Of a stretch of 64,000 nucleotides of DNA, positions 56,669-64,000 are shown piece after piece (the stretch's first letter is position 1; every line of letters begins with the position of its first letter). A program made the translations under genes and the position numbers. This stretch comes from Combretum micranthum (lineage: Eukaryota; Streptophyta; Magnoliopsida; Myrtales; Combretaceae). The stretch covers positions 1,550,001 to 1,614,000 of the forward strand of contig JAMXBD010000095.1 in assembly GCA_024138025.1 (NCBI GenBank). The letters run 5' to 3'. The notes under the pieces are model-generated. The model did not search any database. It was not told the origin of the DNA and saw only the letters and a list, made by a program, of their open reading frames with translations.

Positions 56669-57840
56669 TTTAGTAGATGAAAGCATCAGAATTGCATGTG
56701 CGAAAAAAAAAAGATAAGAAAAAAATATAAGATAAAGTATTATATTAGATAATAATTTTTTATGGTAGTAAAAATATAATAAAAAAGTTATTATATAATT
56801 ATTTAAAATTTGAATGTTATTTTTGAAAAGAAAAAGAGGACGAGAGTGGTTTTGTTAGAATGACATTAATTAAAGAGAGAGGAAAAAGAGGTTATTATTT
56901 TGAAATAATAGTAATTATTATTTAAAAAATAATTAATGAGAAAAAAATGAGAGGAAACATAAAAAGTGGTGCGAGTGAAAATTACTAATAAATTTTTTAA
57001 ATTATAAATATTATTTTTTAAAGTTTTAATGTAACTAAAAAAACAATTTTAATTTAAAAGCAATCATGGAAGAAAGAAAAATACACCAAACCTGTTCATA
57101 TAGAGGTATATATATATATATGTATCTATATATTTCAAGCCGACAATTGATTAAAGATAGATGGATAATCGACATGTTGACAATGTTGAAGAATTTGCTT
57201 TACGTGAATTTAGATAATTGGTCAAGGCCTCTTTCCGACTGTTCAAAAACAGAAGAATTGTACCTCACCGGTTTTACCCATGGGCCAAATTAGTAGTCCA
57301 TGATAAGCTGAACCGACTGTTTAGCTTGCTTCCTAAAAAAAAAAAAAAAAAAGTTAAAATAGGGAGGATGATCCCATTATTACATTCTTTTAAGTATATA
57401 TTTATGTATTTAAACATAATACGATATCCAATAAATTATTTTAAAATTTTATAGTTACATATAAAAAAGAAAAAAATATTTTTTTAGTTATCAATGTTTC
57501 ACTGTTTTTCTATTCAAATCCTAAAGCCTTTTTTTTTCTTTTCCTTATTTGAGTCCTTAACCCTTTCAAAAGTTTATAAATGATGACTTTCTTAACATTG
57601 TTAGTTTTTTTTATTAAGTTTTTACATATTTTAATTCGTTGGAAATTATTAATTCAATTTAATAAAATAACTAAATTAATATAAATTAAATTAAATAATA
57701 AAATAAAAATTCCAAAAATTAATTTAAAATTATAAAAATTAAAAAATAGAAAATTCTATAAATAAAAACATGATGAAAATGTATTTGACAAACAACCACC
57801 GCAATCGATAGTTATAGTCCCACCGCTCTTTTGAAACAAA
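56241..57840. other. Intergenic, no recognisable gene
   Basis: Very AT-rich, with an (ATCTAT)n run near 56,283-56,308, (AT)n at 56,633-56,670 and A runs near 56,450 and 57,336. ORFs here are short and unassigned. Confidence 0.5.
56633..56670. repeat. (AT)n microsatellite
   Basis: AT dinucleotide run with one break. Confidence 0.9.
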
Positions 57841-58943
57841 TATCATGTAAACCCCGAAAATTTTCCACTTTAGTATACGACTCTAAAGTGGAATGTATGA
57901 ACTAGTTAATAGACTTAGATTTCAATAAAAGTCTAAGAATATATTAATACCTAGAATTTGGTTAGATAAAGGATTTGGAAATCGAATAAAGAATTTCTTT
58001 AACCCTAACTGATACCAAAAACGAGATTTCGTATCTTGAATGAATAATTCAAGATATGATTTAAACCTGAAACTCGTATTACAAATAGATTTAAATAGAA
58101 AAATACAAATATAGAGATTAAATGATTGCTTTTGAACTTAATAATGACTTAATATTAGAACAACGAGTAGTAATGAGCTTAGACTTAGATTTAAACCCTA
58201 AATTCAAGATCCATAGATAGTATTAATAGCTACTAATAAGATTTTATGACTAGTACCAAAACTAAAGATATATATATATAGTTTAACTTCTGTATTAAAA
58301 GCGATATTAAGTAAATAATTATCTACACTTATAAACAGAAAACGATAACCTAAAGATGAACCGTTAGAATTATAAATACACAACGAAAACATAAACTGAT
58401 GAATAACTCAAGATCTAAACTCCAAATAAATAATTGGATCACACATTTGTTCTAATCATGGTTTTCTTAAGCTATTGGAGCCTAAATCAAAAATTGACCG
58501 AATGAGCTTAAGAAATCTTAATAGCGGGAGATAAAATTACACAATTAATTAACTACGTATATATAAAACCTAAAATTATATTATTTGATAATCTAAATGT
58601 TTTGTATACTCCTATAAACATATTTTTATACAAAAACTCCTAAATATTAGTTAATTTGTACCCGTATAACTTGCTAAATCATCCTAAAATTAAATTAAAA
58701 CAAATAACTAATATTTATATGTATGCATTCGGTGGATTTTCGGCTGGGAAAGCTATGGGAAAGAGAGAAGCCGAATTTTGGATCAATAATTCTTCAAAAA
58801 GTCAATACAATCAACCCTAATGACCAATCACAAAATGCTAACTCAACTTAGCATTAATTGGCATGAAAACAACAGCCAAATGAGATCAAATCAAAGGAAA
58901 TTCGGTAGGAAAACGCAGCCGAAGTCCTCTTCTTCTTCTTCTT

Positions 58944-58952
58944 CTATATATA
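58944..58952 (+). promoter_or_regulatory. Candidate LTR promoter TATA box (A3)
   Basis: TATATATAT after a CTT run. The following 190 bases resemble a leader: purine/A-rich, ending at a GGTAAGT donor match. Confidence 0.5.
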
Positions 58953-59484
58953 TGTGTGTTAAATGCTCATAATGAAGAAACAAACAATCTTCATTATCTC
59001 TCAAACTTTCCATAACAAATCAACATTCAAATAGCAACCAAAACGAGCTGAAAACAGAGAAGAATCAGATCGAATCACCCAAGCTCGAATCAAAAGAGAA
59101 ACATTACGAAAAACCCTTAGAAACGAGTTCAAAGGTAAGTTGATGAAGTTCGAATGATTTTCTTTCAAATCTAAGGATTATAACTGACTTCTAATAATCA
59201 TAGGAACGTAATAAACACAAATACAAGCTTCGAGTTTCATCGGATCGGCTCAAACGAGGTAAAAATCCGAAACCCCAGTTTTATTTCCATAAAATCGAGA
59301 CCTAAGATTATAGGTATGTAGAAGTGTTAAGAGTTGTTGTATGACTATATATAAGATATATAAACACTTAGAAATGGTTCAAGCATGTTTTGAACGTGGA
59401 AAATTTAACAAAATTGAATCAGATCATCGAGGAAGATGATGAACAATATTAACACTGCCTATACGCCAGCAGTGTAATCGCTAA

Positions 59485-59745
59485 ACGCCGGCGGCTTACA
59501 AAGATAGGTCGACGGCTTAAAGACGGCTTACACTGAACAGAAGCTACGTAAAATTTATTTTCACATAAAAATGAATGTAAGTCGACTATCTGGAAATTTA
59601 TGCCGACGGCGTAGGACCGGCGTACGTTGAAAGCCGACAACTTTCAAAGCCGGTGCAACCAATATGAACTAATTTACAAAACTAAATCTACACCGACACT
59701 TGGGTTTGAAAGTCGGCGGCTTTGAGTCGGCGTACACTCATATTT
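59485..59745. repeat. GC-rich 28-bp dispersed repeats inside A3
   Basis: Three clear 28-bp units at 59,508-59,535, 59,602-59,629 and 59,712-59,739. Each has the form (G)(T/C)CG(A/G)CGGC then a 6-8 base spacer then (C)GGC(G/T)TAC(A/G)(C/T)T. A partial unit lies at 59,485-59,503 and further GCCGACA/GCCGGTG words lie between. They are rich in CG in an element otherwise poor in it. Confidence 0.75.
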
Positions 59746-61416
59746 CTCCTACGAAAGCTTGTTTTGAAATAAACAGAAGATATATATATATATATATATG
59801 TAATCAACCTACTGAGTGTGTATTATGTATATGATAATACATAATCCATTAATTAAATAAGTAGATACAAATACTTAGAATATTTTGATAATTCTTAAAT
59901 CCTTAGAATTAGAAGAAAATATTAAGTGTTAATAAAAGTTATAAATAGTCAAATATTGGTTCTAAATAGATAAAATAGGTAAGAATGGAAATTAAAATAA
60001 GCTAAATTCTCGAGTAATGTGACTTCTAAAAATAACAAAATAATTATACGAGATAAATTAAGAGAAACACGATGATACTAAGTAATAATAAATAAATATA
60101 ATTTTCTACATTGAGTTCAGTATAGGATAACACCAGATCAGTATTAGTCACTACCAAAACCTTGATAAATTTAGGACACAAACCACATATAAAAATTTAG
60201 TTATACGATCTATATTTTATTGATGAATACTTTAATCATCTTACTAGGTGACTTTGAGACACTAGAAGATCTTCCAGCTGATTATTATGATTGAGTCAGT
60301 ATGAGTAGGTGAGTAATTCAGTCATATTGTACTGTTTGTGTTTGTAAGTAGTTGAATATGTAATGCAAAGATAATCAAACGATTGTTCTATTGAAAGTAT
60401 GTTGTGATCTGATTGTATGATTGATAAAATATCCTTACAAAAGTGATAATGCAATGATTTGATGTTGTGAAGTAGTATGATGATGAATGTGTGTAATGTA
60501 TGATCACCATAAAATTGAATAAGAATTATTGACTTAAAGAAATAATATGATCATGCATTGCTCGAATTGCATTATTGCATATATATTGGGATGACAGCCT
60601 GCTACGTGTTAGTATTTTGGTTCTCTGTTAGTGTTTGGTTGTTCTAATGTGTTAGTTCTTCAAAGGCTTTCTTTATTCCGTCGGTTCTACGAGAACTAAG
60701 TGGCATCGAAGAATGCCGCCCGTAGTATGGCTTTGAAATGATTAATACTTAGAGAGTTTCTAAGGTGACTGCAAGAGATGGTCAGTTTAATCGATTATAT
60801 TCAAAGTGATAACCCTAAAACGAGAAATCGTTGATTCTCCTGTGAACTTAGTCTCTCCTGGGCAGGTGGGTTATGGAGTAATGGTTCTTCAACCCTTAAA
60901 AAGAGGGCGTAAATCTTTTTCCTGTTTGGATTCTGGATAATCCAAGCTTGTATCTGTGCATATGGTTGAGTGCTTGCATTGCATATGATTTGCTAATAAC
61001 TTGTGTGATGTATGATATATCTGGTTATTCACTGAGCTGTGGTTTCGCTCATACTCCAACAGTCTTTTCAGATTTACTCTACGATCCTGATTAGTCACTT
61101 CCAGGAATATGGCTCCGGTAAGAGCTTAGGAGCTAGAAGTCTACATTTATATTTTGGTTTAATGGTTATGTTTTATTAGAATAGATTAATTAGTGCTAAT
61201 GTATCAGTTATGTACTTCGGAAAGACTATTTGGTTTGTAATAGTTCTGTAATGTTTATTCACTAATTTATTTCTTTCATGTATTTGTCATTTCTTATCAA
61301 GCAATTAAAAGATCCTGTTGTTTTGAAAAACTGTCATTCTCTGAAGATAATCTAGTGATAGTATTCAAGTGTGGCTTGTTTGCTACTACTAGGGTACCCT
61401 CGGGCATGACATATCA

Positions 61417-61870
61417 AATTTGCGACTCACTACTAGAATAATTATGTTTCATCAAAGAAATGTAATTTATGTTTCCAATTACAAATGTCCCCTTTTTTTC
61501 ACTTGATTTGGTAACTTTATCTTTTTCTCTGTAATGAAATCATTTCATCACCTGTCTCCTTGTCCAGATTCAACGAATCTGCTTCCACATAGTTGTCCAT
61601 AATATCAAAAGAGAGCTTCTTGCCATGCACTTTGTGACTAGTGCTTAATCGAGAATTCTCAAATGATGGATATGCAAGATGGAAATATGGATTACCTCCT
61701 TGATAATTCTGATGGTAAGGAAAGCCTTGTACAGGATATTGTTAAAATAATGGTGGAGCTCGAGGTGGAGGATGCGTGGTCTGGGGAGGGTACATATGAT
61801 TCAAATATCGTCACGCCATATATTAATGGTTGCCAGGTGGCACTTGGTTTGGCGTCTTCACATGCAAACA
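61417..61870 (-). pseudogene. Unidentified Pro/Tyr-rich coding fragment
   Basis: The minus strand from about 61,800 down to 61,500 reads HPPPRAPPLF, one stop, QYPVQGFPYHQNYQGGNPYF, HLAYPSFENSR, then KVHGKKLSFDIMDNYVEADS and LNLDKETGDEMISLQRKR before a stop. The length, Pro/Gln/Tyr-rich composition followed by a charged region, and single stop suggest a true former exon. The + strand ORF at 61,663-61,881 overlaps and is probably a shadow. Family not recognised. Confidence 0.35.
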
Positions 61871-63444
61871 GAAATTATTAACTTGAAGGAAAAAATCTAA
61901 AGACATTAAGTTCATACAACAAGAGGAAAAATCAACGATCACAATTTAATTATTTTATTAATTTGAATTAATAATTTTCAGCAAAAAAAAAAAAAAAAAT
62001 GCCAAGTGTTAAAACTTAACAAAAAAAATTAAAGACATTGAGAAAATCTTTATTTATAAATTTTTGCAAAGATTAAAGACTTAAATAGGAAAAAAAATTA
62101 GGTTTAAGACTTAACTAGAAAAATAGTAAAACATTAAGAGTTAAAAACGTACTTTTCCCACCTAAAAAATTAATGTAATGATAAAATAAATCTTTATTAT
62201 ATATAAAATCTTACAATATTAAGTTTTTTATTCAATTAGAATAAATAGGTTAAATGAACCAAATTAATCCATTTCTTTGATGTGTGTGCGTGTATTCTTT
62301 TATCTCTTGATCATAAGCTTGTTTTCTATAAACTTTGAACCTATTATCTATAATAGGTAATGTTTAATAAATATGTTATGATAATTGAGTCTTTATTTAC
62401 TTAGAAAATATATTAGTACTACCTCTAATTCACTAAATACTTGTAACTAAAATAAAATTGAAAATTGTACTATTGATTACAAAGATATCTTTCTTTTAGT
62501 TTTAGGCTAAATGTATGGAATAGTATGCTAAAACCATAATAGCTAAAAAGTTCAACAAAGTATTATATGACCAACATAAACAATAATTTATAATATAATA
62601 GTTTTGTGTGATAGCATAATAGAAAAAACTAATCCTACAAAATTTGAGTCAAACTAGATGAGAGCTATTCTCATGGAGAAAATCACTATAACTAGTGAGA
62701 TAAATGACGAAATAGGAGGGGATGACTGGTTTTATATTTATACATATAGATATATATAGAGAGAGAAGGGGTTTGCAATCATATATATGAGAAGAGATAA
62801 AAGTAATAATAAAATAGTATATAAAATAGGTAAATTATCATCATTATTCACTCCATTTCCAATTTTTAAGAATGGAGAGGTTGGGTGCATCTTACTGGAA
62901 TTAGTCGGCTAACGGATGCTTAAGGCGTTGATTATGTAATGGAGAGATGAGAACTTATATATAATGTTTAATTGTAATATTACTTTTTATGGAAAAATTA
63001 CTTTCCACATGACTAAGACATTAAAATTAGCTCACCCATATTATATTATAGATGCTGATTTTTAAATATGGTGGATTCAACATTATTTGGAAACCAAGCG
63101 CATAAATTGCATATATGGAGGAGGAAAATGTTTTACCATTGTTTTATGAAGTGGAAGTAAGTCCACCTTAAAATTCAAATGATATTTTTATAACAATTTT
63201 ATAGGAACGCCAACAAGTTTATGGTATTAATAAATGTTAGCTCAATTATAGGAATATTAGCATGTATTGGATGTAAAAATGTAACATAAACGGCTTAAAT
63301 ATATACCATTTACATGCTATAGGATTTGTATTTGTCGAGTATATATCTGAGAAGGGACTCTTTTATAAAATGAATAATTATGGATTTTCGTTAGGTAGTG
63401 TCACTAATACCATTAAGAAATTTTAAAAAAATAAAAAGGGTTTA
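61871..63444. other. Intergenic, no recognisable gene
   Basis: AT-rich, A run at 61,984-62,000. No ORF or clear element. Confidence 0.55.
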
Positions 63445-64000
63445 TGTAAGCCCGTGAAATTTTCGCAATTTCTAGAAAATAATCTTAAAAATTAAACACC
63501 AAAATAGAAACCTTAAAAAATCGACCCAAGTTAAAACCGAATTCTAAATAATATCAAATACAAAACTTCTTAACCTTAAGAAAAAGGAGAACCCTCAAAA
63601 CAAAAGGGAAAATCTAATAATCGGTTGATTCAATATCCCTATGCCAACCAAATCATCTGTCCAAGACTATATACCTAAATAACGCTCGACAACAAAATAC
63701 TAAAACCTTAAATCCTTTGGTAAATTTTAAAATTTAAAAGTTTAGATTACCATCAAAAGTCAATTGAGTCAACCCATAACCTTAGACTAGGTCAAACGAT
63801 CCTAAGAGCTGAAAAGTATTAAATAATCACAAATAAAATAAAATAAACCATAAATGTAGAACCAAAAATACATCAAGGTCAAAAACCCTAAAATTTTACG
63901 ATCCTACGAATAAATCAACAAGCCAGAAGTCAAACCGGAATCCTAAAAGTCAACAAAGTCTACAACAAACCCTAGTGTTTAGATCTGACAATCTCGCGTT
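63445..64000 (+). mobile_element. Family A long LTR copy A4, 5' end only
   Basis: Starts TGTAAGCCCGTGAAATTTTC and follows the reverse complement of A2 closely for the whole 556 bp (TTCTAGAAAATAATC, GACxCAAGTTAAAACC, TTAAGAAAAAGGAGAACC, GGAAAATCTAATAATCG). It runs off the window edge, so it may be a solo LTR or the start of a complete element. Confidence 0.85.

Larger units (their letters stand above)
57846..61411 (+). mobile_element. Family A long LTR copy A3 (solo LTR)
   Basis: 3,566 bp, TGTAAACCCCGAAAATTTTC ... CCCTCGGGCATGACA, flanked by a perfect TSD TATCA (57,841-57,845 and 61,412-61,416). This is the best-defined copy and proves the family inserts like an LTR retroelement with 5-bp duplication. 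It has no internal domain, so it is a solo LTR. A TATATATA box lies at 58,944-58,952 and a strong splice-donor match AAAGGTAAGT at 59,131-59,140. A set of 28-bp GC-rich repeats sits at 59,485-59,745. ORFs at 58,204-58,392, 59,449-59,640 and 60,889-61,098 are not conserved in other copies. Confidence 0.9.

Noticed and set aside
1..64000. CRISPR arrays, prokaryotic operons, rRNA or tRNA genes
   Set aside because: No regularly spaced identical repeats with unique spacers, no clustered ORFs with ribosome binding sites, and no tRNA cloverleaf or rRNA core sequence noticed.

Overview
This is nuclear DNA of a flowering plant, most likely a eudicot. It is AT-rich and gene-poor and is built mainly of decayed, nested transposable elements. 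Evidence: plant LTR retrotransposons primed by tRNA-iMet and tRNA-Asp type sites, hAT, Mutator and PIF/Harbinger type miniature elements with the expected target-site duplications (TSDs), and one intact plant gene, a two-exon RADIALIS-like single-MYB (SANT) gene at 41.3-42.1 kb on the + strand. I see no bacterial-type operon, CRISPR array, rRNA or tRNA gene. Species cannot be named from this sequence.

Layout. 1-13,260: a minus-strand Ty3/gypsy element (LTR, iMet primer site, gag, zinc knuckle, protease, RT, RNase H; it runs off the left edge). It is split by two insertions of one long-LTR family (here 'family A'): A1 at 1,297-4,875 (+) inside RT and A2 at 5,876-10,641 (-) inside gag. Two more family A copies lie at 57,846-61,411 (A3, perfect TSD TATCA) and 63,445-64,000 (A4, cut by the window edge). 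14.2-15.2 kb: an hAT transposase relic with a foldback element inside it. 17.7-18.1 kb: an acidic-repeat coding fragment. 19,122-29,310: an Athila-like element with two LTRs, a tRNA-Asp-type primer site, a broken gag and a long broken 3' ORF, but no recognisable protease, RT or integrase. 29.3-32.4 kb: a minus-strand gypsy integrase relic split by a 1.75 kb solo-LTR-like insert. 37.6-38.4 kb: a gypsy gag-protease relic.

41-42.2 kb is the only stretch that reads as functional host gene: G-box, TATA box, two exons, consensus splice sites and a poly(A) signal. 45.9-57 kb is crowded with small DNA elements: a Tourist-like MITE, a Ty1/copia pol relic, nested MITEs, two inverted copies of a 0.76 kb hAT-type element, a long-TIR foldback element, a GC-rich hAT MITE beside a gypsy gag relic, and a 2.19 kb Mutator-type element with a perfect 9-bp TSD that itself contains one of the hAT copies.

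No pathway links these elements; they are independent insertions whose nesting gives a relative age order. Most coding breaks I could inspect are C-to-T or G-to-A changes, as expected for methylated, silenced repeats. Element boundaries given to the base are those where a TSD or a match to a second copy fixes them; others are approximate and marked as such.
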